The notes under the pieces: model-generated
Seen by the model: only the letters and a program-made list of their open reading frames with translations
Told to the model about the DNA's origin: nothing
Database searches by the model: none
Origin: Betaproteobacteria bacterium
GTDB lineage: Bacteria > Pseudomonadota > Gammaproteobacteria > Burkholderiales > SG8-41
Length of the DNA stretch: 7,802 nt
Assembly: GCA_025353085.1 (NCBI GenBank)
Contig: JANXRI010000402.1
Location: 1 to 7,802 of the forward strand
Reading direction: 5' to 3'
Program-made: the position numbers and the translations under genes
In this document: piece by piece, positions 1 to 5,268 of the stretch
How positions within the stretch are numbered: position 1 is the stretch's first letter
Layout: each line of letters starts with the position of its first letter

Positions 1-6
1 GTAATT

Positions 7-98
7 TGGCGGAGAGAGTGGGATTCGAACCCACGGTACGTATTGCTACGTACACACGCTTTCCAGGCGTGCGACTTAAACCGCTCATCCATCTCTCC
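7..98 (-). tRNA. tRNA-Ser (anticodon GGA)
   Basis: Serine tRNA decoding UCC and UCU. Read on the minus strand, the acceptor stem GGAGAGA pairs perfectly with TCTCTCC. It is followed by discriminator G and an encoded CCA (bases 9 to 7). The anticodon stem CACGC/GCGTG encloses the loop CTGGAAA, so the anticodon is GGA (bases 62-64). The T arm GTGGG-TTCGAAT-CCCAC is canonical. The long variable arm typical of class II tRNAs is a perfect 7-bp stem, GTACGTA/TACGTAC, closed by a GCAA tetraloop (36-53). G at the discriminator position agrees with the known seryl-tRNA synthetase identity base. The gene lies downstream of acs on the same strand but probably has its own promoter. All cloverleaf elements are visible, so the identity is secure. 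Confidence 0.97.
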
Positions 99-109
99 GG
101 AAGGCGCGG

Positions 110-115
110 ATTTTA
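110..115 (-). promoter_or_regulatory. possible -10 box for tRNA-Ser
   Basis: The minus strand reads TAAAAT, matching the sigma-70 -10 consensus at five of six bases, 11 bp before the tRNA 5' end. A transcript from here would carry a short leader of about 5 nt, which suits RNase P processing. No convincing -35 box is seen: the best, TCCATA at 16 bp spacing, matches only three of six. The call is tentative. Confidence 0.3.
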
Positions 116-220
116 ACAGATGATTTTGCGTTATGGACGGCAGCCCCGGGCTGCTTAGTTCGGGCAACACCGTTAGTCAGACAACGGGTGAACTTACATT
201 GTTGACGTGGACATTTCGAA

Positions 221-236
221 CCCGCCGGGTGGCGGG
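221..236 (-). terminator. possible acs terminator hairpin
   Basis: A perfect 6-bp GC stem (CCCGCC/GGCGGG) with a 4-nt loop begins 22 nt after the acs stop codon, read on the minus strand. The sequence that follows, TTCGAAATGT, is only weakly T-rich, so this is a poor intrinsic terminator and may only stabilise the mRNA 3' end. A second small hairpin (141-153, CAGCC/GGCTG) lies further on. The rest of the 99-258 gap shows nothing clear. Confidence 0.3.
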
Positions 237-258
237 ACGGCTGGATTAACGTCGCGCC

Positions 259-2232
259 TCAGGCAATCGGCTCCTTCAATTGCTGCAGGATCGCCGGGTT
301 TTCGAGCGTCGACACGTCTTGTGTGATTTCCTCGCCCTTCGCGATCGAGCGCAGTAAGCGGCGCATGATTTTTCCCGAGCGCGTTTTCGGCAGATTGTCG
401 CCGAAGCGGATGTCGCGCGGTTTGGCGATCGGACCGATTTCTTTGCCGACCCAGTCTTGCAACTGCTTGGCGATTTTTCTCGCGTCTTCACCGGTGGGGC
501 GCACCTGCTTCAACACCACGAACGCCGCCACCGCTTCACCGGTTAGGTCATCGGGCCGGCCCACCACCGCTGCTTCCGCCACCAACGGATTCGCAACCAG
601 TGCGGATTCGATTTCCATGGTGCCGAGCCGATGGCCGGAAACGTTCAGCACGTCGTCGATGCGGCCCATGATCCAGAAGTAACCATCGAGATCGCGATTG
701 GCGCCGTCGCCGGCGAGATAATATTTGCCATCGAAGTCCGCTGGAAAATACGACTTTTTGTAGCGCTCGGGATCGCCCCAGATGGTGCGGATCATCGACG
801 GCCATGGCCGCTTGATGACGAGAAAGCCGCCTTTGCCTTTCTCAACGTCGTGACCGGCCTCGTCGACGATCGCGGCGATGATGCCGGGCAGGGGCAGGGT
901 GCATGACCCGGGCTTGGTGGTGACGACGCCCGGCAACGGCGTAATCATGTGACCGCCCGTTTCGGTTTGCCACCAGGTATCGACAATCGGGCAGCGGCCC
1001 TGACCGACGGTTTCGTGATACCACATCCACGCTTCCGGATTGATTGGCTCGCCGACGGTGCCGAGGATGCGTAACGATGACAGATCGAATTTCTTCGGCA
1101 GATCGGCGCCAAGCTTGATGAGGGAGCGGATGGCGGTGGGCGCAGTATAAAACACGCTGACTTTATGATCCTGAATCATGCGCCAGAAGCGCGTTGGGTC
1201 CGGATACGTCGGCACACCTTCGAAAATAATTTCAGTCGCGCCGACGGCGAGCGGTCCATAGCATACATACGAGTGGCCGGTGACCCAGCCGACGTCGGCG
1301 GTGCACCAGAAAACGTCGCTTGTTTTGTAATCGAACGTCCACTTCATGGTCAGGATCGCCTGCAGCAAATACCCGCCGGTCGAATGCTGCACGCCTTTGG
1401 GTTTACCGGTCGATCCCGAGGTGTAAAGAATGAACAGCGGGTGATCGGCGTCGACCCATTCCGGCTCGCAGGTATCCGCCTGGGTCTTGACGAGGTCGTG
1501 CAGCCATACGTCGTGCCGGGCATTCCATTGCACCTTGCCGCCAGTGCGTTTGTAGACGACCACGCTTTTGATCGATTCACAGCCGCCGAGCGTCAGCGCC
1601 TCATCGACCGCGGCTTTGAGCGCAATCGGCTTGCCGCCGCGCATCTGCTCATCGGCCGTGAGCACGGCTACCGCGCCCGCATCGATGATTCGCTCCTGCA
1701 CGCTTTTTGCCGAAAACCCGCCGAACACGACCGAGTGAATCGCGCCGATCCGCGCACAGGCCTGCATTGCGACCACGGCCTCGACCGACATCGGCATGTA
1801 AATCAACACGCGGTCGCCTTTTTTAATGTTCCGGCTCTTGAGCCCGTTGGCCATCATGCAAACGCGTCGATGCAGTTCCTTATAGGTAATCCTGGCGACC
1901 TGCCCGTCATCAGCCTCGAATATGATCGCAACCTTGTCGGGTTGCGTCTGCAGGTGGCGGTCAAGGCAGTTGTATGACGCATTCAACGTGCCGTCCGCGA
2001 ACCAGCGGTAAAAAGGTGCGTTCGACTCGTCGAGGGTTTGCGTGAACGGCTTATGCCAGAGCACGTGTTCGCGCGCGAGACGGGCCCAAAAGCCGGTGTA
2101 GTCGCGTTCCGCTTCGGCGCACAATTTGTTATAGGCGTCCATGCCGGAAATATTGGCTTGCTTGACGAACGCGGGGCTGGGCGCAAAGGTGCGCGTTTCG
2201 TTCAAGACCGATTCGATTGTTTGAGTCGCCAT
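259..2232 (-). CDS. acs: acetyl-coenzyme A synthetase (AMP-forming)
   Basis: Cytoplasmic enzyme that activates acetate to acetyl-AMP with ATP and then transfers the acetyl group to CoA. The 657 residues match the family length (about 650). In order: an N-terminal ACAS extension with WFADGTLNASYNCLDRH near residue 77; the P-loop-like YTSGSTGKPKG (270-280); GTVGEP (391-396); the acetate/adenylate motif DTWWQTETGGH (418-428); YLAGDGA (505-511); the hinge region GRIDDVLNVSGHR (523-535); and the C-terminal PKTRSGK with catalytic Lys621. That lysine corresponds to the site acetylated by Pat-type enzymes and deacylated by CobB-type enzymes in relatives, so post-translational control is likely but not shown here. 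The tryptophan pair at 420-421 favours acetate over longer acids. The ATG is supported by GGAGGA at 2237-2242, 4 nt upstream. The gene is divergent from ffs and is preceded by a plausible extended -10 promoter. Confidence 0.97.
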   Translation of the reverse strand: MATQTIESVLNETRTFAPSPAFVKQANISGMDAYNKLCAEAERDYTGFWARLAREHVLWHKPFTQTLDESNAPFYRWFADGTLNASYNCLDRHLQTQPDKVAIIFEADDGQVARITYKELHRRVCMMANGLKSRNIKKGDRVLIYMPMSVEAVVAMQACARIGAIHSVVFGGFSAKSVQERIIDAGAVAVLTADEQMRGGKPIALKAAVDEALTLGGCESIKSVVVYKRTGGKVQWNARHDVWLHDLVKTQADTCEPEWVDADHPLFILYTSGSTGKPKGVQHSTGGYLLQAILTMKWTFDYKTSDVFWCTADVGWVTGHSYVCYGPLAVGATEIIFEGVPTYPDPTRFWRMIQDHKVSVFYTAPTAIRSLIKLGADLPKKFDLSSLRILGTVGEPINPEAWMWYHETVGQGRCPIVDTWWQTETGGHMITPLPGVVTTKPGSCTLPLPGIIAAIVDEAGHDVEKGKGGFLVIKRPWPSMIRTIWGDPERYKKSYFPADFDGKYYLAGDGANRDLDGYFWIMGRIDDVLNVSGHRLGTMEIESALVANPLVAEAAVVGRPDDLTGEAVAAFVVLKQVRPTGEDARKIAKQLQDWVGKEIGPIAKPRDIRFGDNLPKTRSGKIMRRLLRSIAKGEEITQDVSTLENPAILQQLKEPIA

Positions 2233-2344
2233 GCTGTCCTCCGAGTGTTCTTGCGATTGAATGCCGGATAATCGTGCGCGGTTGCCGGTGGTCGCGGCTC
2301 ATATTTGCGGCTGCGCCGGTAGATTCAGCTCAATTCCTACAAAA

Positions 2345-2371
2345 ATTGTATCACGCGCTATTTGCTGCCAA
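2345..2371 (-). promoter_or_regulatory. probable acs promoter (extended -10)
   Basis: On the minus strand TTGGCA (2366-2371, five of six to the -35 consensus) is followed after 15 bp by TACAAT (2345-2350, five of six to the -10 consensus). A TG one base before the -10 makes an extended -10 element, which would compensate for the short spacer. The predicted start near 2338 gives a leader of about 105 nt before the acs ATG. The inverted repeat TACAA-AAA-TTGTA (2338-2350) covers the -10 and could be an operator or chance. Confidence 0.45.
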
Positions 2372-2397
2372 CCCGCGGTTGGGATGCGAATCTGGAC

Positions 2398-2426
2398 TCG
2401 CCGTATTTCGCAACTACGGGCATAAT
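2398..2426 (+). promoter_or_regulatory. possible ffs promoter
   Basis: CATAAT at 2421-2426 matches the -10 consensus at five of six bases. The only -35 candidate at 17 bp spacing is TCGCCG (2398-2403), with three of six matches. Transcription would begin near 2433 and leave about 34 nt before the mature 4.5S RNA. This agrees with the 5' leader that RNase P removes from the E. coli precursor. Weak call. Confidence 0.3.
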
Positions 2427-2466
2427 GCGACCAGGCTGCAAAGCTTCTGTTGCGGCAACGAACTAC

Positions 2467-2566
2467 GGCGGGCCCCCCCGCATTGCAATGTAGTGAATCT
2501 GGTCAGGTCCGGAAGGAAGCAGCCAAAGCTATTCTCTGCAAGTGCCGGGGATCAGGCTCGCCACCC
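2467..2566 (+). ncRNA. ffs: 4.5S signal recognition particle RNA
   Basis: RNA scaffold of the bacterial signal recognition particle. It binds Ffh and the FtsY receptor for co-translational targeting of membrane proteins. The universally conserved apical domain is present at 2501-2524, with the GGAA tetraloop at 2511-2514 and the asymmetric internal loop containing AGCA. The ends pair: GGCGGGCC (2467-2474) with GGCTCGCC (2555-2562, one G-U), then CCCC (2475-2478) with GGGG (2547-2550) across an AUCA bulge, then UUGCA (2483-2487) with UGCAA (2537-2541). The 3' tail ACCC is the same as in E. coli 4.5S RNA. The 100-nt length fits the small SRP RNA without an Alu domain. Location upstream of dnaX is a recurring bacterial arrangement. 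The ends are inferred from pairing and could be off by a few bases. Confidence 0.95.
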
Positions 2567-2576
2567 TTTTTCTTTT
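2555..2576 (+). terminator. ffs intrinsic terminator
   Basis: The terminal helix of 4.5S RNA is followed after ACCC by TTTTT-C-TTTT (2567-2576). The RNA's own closing stem plus this U-tract should act as a rho-independent terminator, separating the abundant SRP RNA from the protein genes downstream. Confidence 0.6.
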
Positions 2577-2586
2577 GCGATATCAT
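2558..2586 (+). promoter_or_regulatory. possible promoter for the pagL-like gene
   Basis: TCGCCA (2558-2563, four of six) and TATCAT (2581-2586, five of six) are separated by exactly 17 bp. Transcription would start near 2593 and leave a leader of about 34 nt before the GTG start. The -35 lies in the last bases of ffs, so the promoter would be embedded in the ffs terminator region. The perfect palindrome CATGGCCATG (2584-2593) covers the -10/start region. Inferred from sequence match only. Confidence 0.35.
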
Positions 2587-2615
2587 GGCCATGCCTTCGA
2601 ACCTTCCAGTTGCTC

Positions 2616-2620
2616 AAGGA
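2616..2620 (+). promoter_or_regulatory. ribosome binding site that fixes a GTG start
   Basis: AAGGA stands 6 nt before the GTG at 2627. The in-frame ATG codons at 2585 and 2591 have no purine-rich site before them and would put about 12 extra residues ahead of the signal peptide, so the GTG is preferred. Confidence 0.7.
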
Positions 2621-2626
2621 CTCATT

Positions 2627-3178
2627 GTGAAAAACGCCAAATTCCTGATCGCCGCGGCAATCGTGTTTGCGGCCAGCCCGTTAGCGCATGCGATAGACGG
2701 CGTGTCGGTCGAGTACGGTCATTCCGACTCTTCGAACGTCAGCGTCAATATGGGCCGCGTCGGTGTGCAATGGGATTGGAACAAAAAGCTCGTTGAAGTC
2801 GGTAACTGGCATCTGGGCGGTTACTGGGAATCCGACTTCGGATACTGGAGCAACAACAGCACGGCCAAAACGCACAAGAGCATTATCGATATCGGCTTTA
2901 CGCCGGTGTTTCGTTTCCAGCAGACGACGCGTTCGGCGATCTCGCCGTATGTAGAAGCCGCCGTCGGCGTCCATCTGCTGTCGGCGACCTCGCTCAACGC
3001 CCAGCGTCAGTTCGGCAGCAGTTTCCAGTTCGGCGACCATCTCGGCGCGGGCGTGCGCTTCGGCGATAAGGGCATGTATGACATTGGTTATCGCTATCAG
3101 CATTTCTCCAATGCCGGTATCAAGGGGCCGAACCAGGGCGTCAATTACAACGAAGTGCGCCTGCAATACCATTTCTAA
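2627..3178 (+). CDS. PagL-family lipid A 3-O-deacylase (acyloxyacyl hydrolase) precursor
   Basis: Predicted outer-membrane beta-barrel enzyme that would remove the 3-position acyl chain of lipid A. The 183-residue precursor starts MKNAKF, has a hydrophobic core (residues 6-18) and a signal peptidase I site after LAHA (22), leaving about 161 residues, close to PagL size. Alternating polar and hydrophobic segments and a terminal Phe (LQYHF) fit an eight-stranded barrel. The PagL signature is YQHFSNAGIKGPNQGVN (157-173), containing the catalytic pair His159 and Ser161 and the conserved Asn162. Aligning this block with Pseudomonas PagL from memory, the catalytic Glu position falls on Asn173, so activity may be altered or the acid may come from elsewhere (Glu176 is near). 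The gene sits alone between ffs and dnaX and probably has its own promoter. Family assignment is firm; enzymatic activity is inferred. Confidence 0.85.
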   Translation: MKNAKFLIAAAIVFAASPLAHAIDGVSVEYGHSDSSNVSVNMGRVGVQWDWNKKLVEVGNWHLGGYWESDFGYWSNNSTAKTHKSIIDIGFTPVFRFQQTTRSAISPYVEAAVGVHLLSATSLNAQRQFGSSFQFGDHLGAGVRFGDKGMYDIGYRYQHFSNAGIKGPNQGVNYNEVRLQYHF

Positions 3179-3253
3179 CGCGCATAGGCGGCGCGTGTCC
3201 GTCATGAATCCCGCAGTTTATTTCTACCGAGCCGCCGCCGGGCGCTTGCACCC

Positions 3254-4843
3254 GTGAGTCAGGCTCTTGCCCGCAAATGGCGGCCACGGACCTTCACCGA
3301 GCTGGTCGGCCAGGAGCACGTGGTAAAAGCGCTGACCAACGCCCTCACTCAGCAACGGTTGCATCACGCGTATCTTTTCACCGGCACGCGCGGCGTCGGC
3401 AAAACCACGCTCGCACGCATCATTGCCAAAGCGCTTAACTGCGAAACCGGCATTACCGCGACACCCTGCGGCAAATGCGCGGCCTGCACTGAAATTGACG
3501 CCGGACGCTTCATCGATTTGATCGAACTCGATGCCGCGTCTAACACCCAGGTCGACAACATGCGCGACCTGCTCGAAACCGCGCTCTATGCGCCGACGAG
3601 CGCCCGGTTCAAGGTTTATATCATCGACGAAGTGCACATGCTCTCGCGCAACGCGTTCAATGCGATGCTGAAGACGCTCGAAGAGCCGCCGGCGCATGTC
3701 AAATTCATTCTGGCCACGACCGATCCGCAGAAAATTCCGGTGACTGTCTTATCGCGCTGTTTGCAGTTCAATCTCAAACAGATTCCGCAGGCGCAAATCA
3801 AAGCGCAGCTGAAAAAAATACTCGCGCTCGAAGAAGTCACCGGCGATGATGAAGCATTGACGCTGCTGGCGCGCGCCGCCCACGGCAGCATGCGCGACAG
3901 CTTAAGCCTGCTCGATCAGGCGATCGCGCATGGCGGTGGACGCGTCGAGCACACGTCCGTGCGCGCGATGCTGGGCAGCGTCGAGCAGGAATATCTGCGC
4001 GATATTCTGCATGCGTTGCAGCAGCACGACGGCGCCGCATTGATCGCGGTCGCAGATCGCATGGCGGAGCGCAGCCTGTCGTTCGAAATAGCATTGCAGG
4101 ATTTGGCGACACTATTGCACCGGGTAGCGTTGGCGCAGACAGTCCTGCAGGCGATTGCCGCGGACGATCCCGATCACGCTGCCATCATGGAGCTCGCCGC
4201 AGCTTTCGGCGCCGAGGAAATTCAACTGCTGTATCAGATTGCAGTGACCGGCCGCCAGGACCTGGGCCTGGCGCCGGACGAGTATGCGGGCTTCACGATG
4301 ACGCTCATGCGCATGCTTGCGTTCATGCCCGGCAGCGACGCGCCCGTGCGCCAACCGTCTGCCGACAGGGTGCAGCCGCGGCAATCTTCAGCGGGCACTA
4401 CACCAGGTAAAGCTGCGCCAGCCGCGCCCGCCATGCCGGCGGAAGAATTAAAAAAAAAGCCGTTTGACGGCGACTGGAACGCTTTGATCAACCGTCTGCC
4501 GCTTGCCGGTATGGAACGCATGCTTGCGCATAATTGCGAATTGGTCACGTGGCAGGACGGCCTTATTCAGTTGCGTGTGCCGCATGCGCAGCGCCATTTG
4601 AATGACCGCGTCTATCAAGACCGGCTGAAGGCTGCACTCGAGCAACATTTCGGCGCGAAGTTGAAGCTCGACATTGCAATCGCTCCCAGCAGCGGTACCA
4701 CGATCGCGGAAATCCGCGATCGGGATAGCGAACAGAGGTTGACCACCGCCGCCGCGGCTATCGACGGCGACCCTTTCGTGCGCGATCTGATCGACAATTT
4801 CGGCGCGCGTGTATTGCCATCCACCATCAAACCCGTGCAATAA
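3254..4843 (+). CDS. dnaX: DNA polymerase III subunits gamma and tau
   Basis: ATPase of the clamp-loader complex, which opens the beta sliding clamp and, as tau, ties the polymerase core to the DnaB helicase. Visible in 529 residues: the N-terminal ALARKWRPRTF; Walker A GTRGVGKTT (44-52); zinc-site cysteines C63, C72, C75 and C78; Walker B YIIDEVHML (122-130); sensor 1 ATTDPQK (154-160); the arginine-finger motif SRC (167-169); and sensor 2 GSMRDSLSLLDQ (211-222). A Pro/Ala-rich linker (about 360-400) leads to a C-terminal domain (404-529) with QRHLNDR, resembling the polymerase-binding domain V of E. coli tau. The linker is much shorter than E. coli's domain IV region (tau there is 643 aa). 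The GTG start is chosen because it gives the canonical N-terminus; its Shine-Dalgarno is poor. Codons 399-402 lie in an A9-G run that probably yields a gamma form of about 404 residues. The stop overlaps the ybaB ribosome binding site. Confidence 0.97.
   Translation: MSQALARKWRPRTFTELVGQEHVVKALTNALTQQRLHHAYLFTGTRGVGKTTLARIIAKALNCETGITATPCGKCAACTEIDAGRFIDLIELDAASNTQVDNMRDLLETALYAPTSARFKVYIIDEVHMLSRNAFNAMLKTLEEPPAHVKFILATTDPQKIPVTVLSRCLQFNLKQIPQAQIKAQLKKILALEEVTGDDEALTLLARAAHGSMRDSLSLLDQAIAHGGGRVEHTSVRAMLGSVEQEYLRDILHALQQHDGAALIAVADRMAERSLSFEIALQDLATLLHRVALAQTVLQAIAADDPDHAAIMELAAAFGAEEIQLLYQIAVTGRQDLGLAPDEYAGFTMTLMRMLAFMPGSDAPVRQPSADRVQPRQSSAGTTPGKAAPAAPAMPAEELKKKPFDGDWNALINRLPLAGMERMLAHNCELVTWQDGLIQLRVPHAQRHLNDRVYQDRLKAALEQHFGAKLKLDIAIAPSSGTTIAEIRDRDSEQRLTTAAAAIDGDPFVRDLIDNFGARVLPSTIKPVQ
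4441..4471 (+). promoter_or_regulatory. probable dnaX frameshift/slippage signal
   Basis: Nine A residues (4450-4458) followed by G are read in frame as TTA AAA AAA AAG. They contain the A AAA AAG heptamer used for -1 frameshifting in E. coli dnaX. A Shine-Dalgarno-like GGAAGA (4441-4446) lies 6 nt before the heptamer. The perfect hairpin GCCGT-TTG-ACGGC (4459-4471) follows at once. A -1 shift gives Ala-Val and then TGA at 4465-4467, a 404-residue product. A +1 shift ends at TGA 4485-4487 after nine residues. A run of nine A residues can also cause RNA polymerase slippage, as in Thermus dnaX. Mechanism is inferred. Confidence 0.6.
4450..4471 (-). terminator. possible antisense intrinsic terminator inside dnaX
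   Basis: Read on the minus strand the same element is the hairpin GCCGT-CAA-ACGGC followed directly by nine T residues, the form of an intrinsic terminator, though the stem is only 5 bp. It may stop antisense transcripts through dnaX or be a by-product of the slippage signal on the coding strand. Confidence 0.3.
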
Positions 4844-4847
4844 GGAG
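4842..4847 (+). promoter_or_regulatory. ybaB ribosome binding site overlapping the dnaX stop
   Basis: AAGGAG begins within the TAA stop codon of dnaX (4841-4843). It is 6 nt before the ATG at 4854 and 9 nt before the second ATG at 4857. The overlap suggests that ribosomes finishing dnaX help start ybaB. Confidence 0.75.
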
Positions 4848-4853
4848 CGCATC

Positions 4854-5180
4854 ATGATGAAAGGCGGTATCGCAGGACTCATGCAGCAGGCGCAGAAAAT
4901 GCAGGAGAACATGAAGCGAATGCAGGAGGAACTGGCGACGATCGAAGTCGAAGGCCAGTCCGGCGCCGGCATGGTTAAAGTAATCATGACCTGCCGTCAC
5001 GACGTGAAACGGGTTACGATCGACGACAGTTTGCTCAAAGACGACAAAGACATGCTCGAGGATTTGATCGCCGCTGCGATGAACGACGCGGTGCGCCGCG
5101 CCGAGGCGACGACCCAGGAAAAAATGGGCGGCATGACGGCCGGAATGGGTTTGCCTGCCGGTATGAAGTTGCCGTTTTGA
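4854..5180 (+). CDS. ybaB: YbaB/EbfC-family nucleoid-associated protein
   Basis: Small dimeric DNA-binding protein of the YbaB/EbfC family, which coats DNA and influences nucleoid structure; it is conserved beside recR in many bacteria. The 108 residues agree with the 109 of E. coli YbaB. Visible: an N-terminal helix rich in Met, Gln and Lys (about 7-28, LMQQAQKMQENMKRMQEEL); a beta segment IEVEGQSGAGMVKV (30-43); DDSLLKDDKDMLEDLI (57-72) followed by NDAVRRAEAT (77-86); and the conserved C-terminal PAGMKLPF. The start may be the ATG at 4854 or at 4857, one residue apart. The 4854 ATG has the better spacing to AAGGAG. A longer in-frame extension back to 4809 lies within dnaX and has no homology. 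An 88-bp structured spacer separates this gene from recR. Confidence 0.95.
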   Translation: MMKGGIAGLMQQAQKMQENMKRMQEELATIEVEGQSGAGMVKVIMTCRHDVKRVTIDDSLLKDDKDMLEDLIAAAMNDAVRRAEATTQEKMGGMTAGMGLPAGMKLPF

Positions 5181-5190
5181 AACGCCCGGA

Positions 5191-5251
5191 TGAAGGCGGC
5201 AGCGTGAATGAATCGAGGAGTATCGGCAGCGCCGATATCCTGCGGCCTTCA
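5191..5251 (+). other. nested stem structure in the ybaB-recR spacer
   Basis: An outer stem pairs bases 5191-5202 with 5240-5251, 11 of 12 positions matching and one G-G mismatch. Within it a perfect 7-bp hairpin, TATCGGC-AGC-GCCGATA, occupies 5221-5237. No U-tract follows, so it is unlikely to be an intrinsic terminator. It ends 17 nt before the recR ATG and could affect recR translation or mRNA processing. Pairing is seen directly; function is unknown. Confidence 0.45.
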
Positions 5252-5268
5252 CCGTTGATTTCTGGTCC

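Noticed and set aside
1..6. Possible attachment site at the 3' end of tRNA-Ser
   Set aside because: tRNA-Ser genes are common integration targets, but only six bases beyond the CCA are visible and no repeat of the tRNA 3' end occurs elsewhere in the window.
1165..1977. 270-codon plus-strand open frame opposite acs
   Set aside because: It lies wholly antisense to the unmistakable acs gene, has no recognisable motifs, and long antisense frames are expected where third codon positions are G/C-rich.
2450..2626. Longer start of the PagL-like gene reaching back into ffs
   Set aside because: The extension would be translated from within the SRP RNA gene and would bury the signal peptide. The GTG at 2627 with AAGGA gives a normal precursor.
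3178..3196. 6-bp GC hairpin just after the pagL-like stop as a terminator
   Set aside because: ACGCGC/GCGCGT with a 7-nt loop has no T-tract after it. Such pairings are frequent by chance in GC-rich spacers, so no terminator is called.
4809..4853. N-terminal extension of ybaB inside dnaX
   Set aside because: The extra 15 residues are out-of-frame dnaX sequence, while the ATG at 4854 has AAGGAG and matches the family N-terminus.
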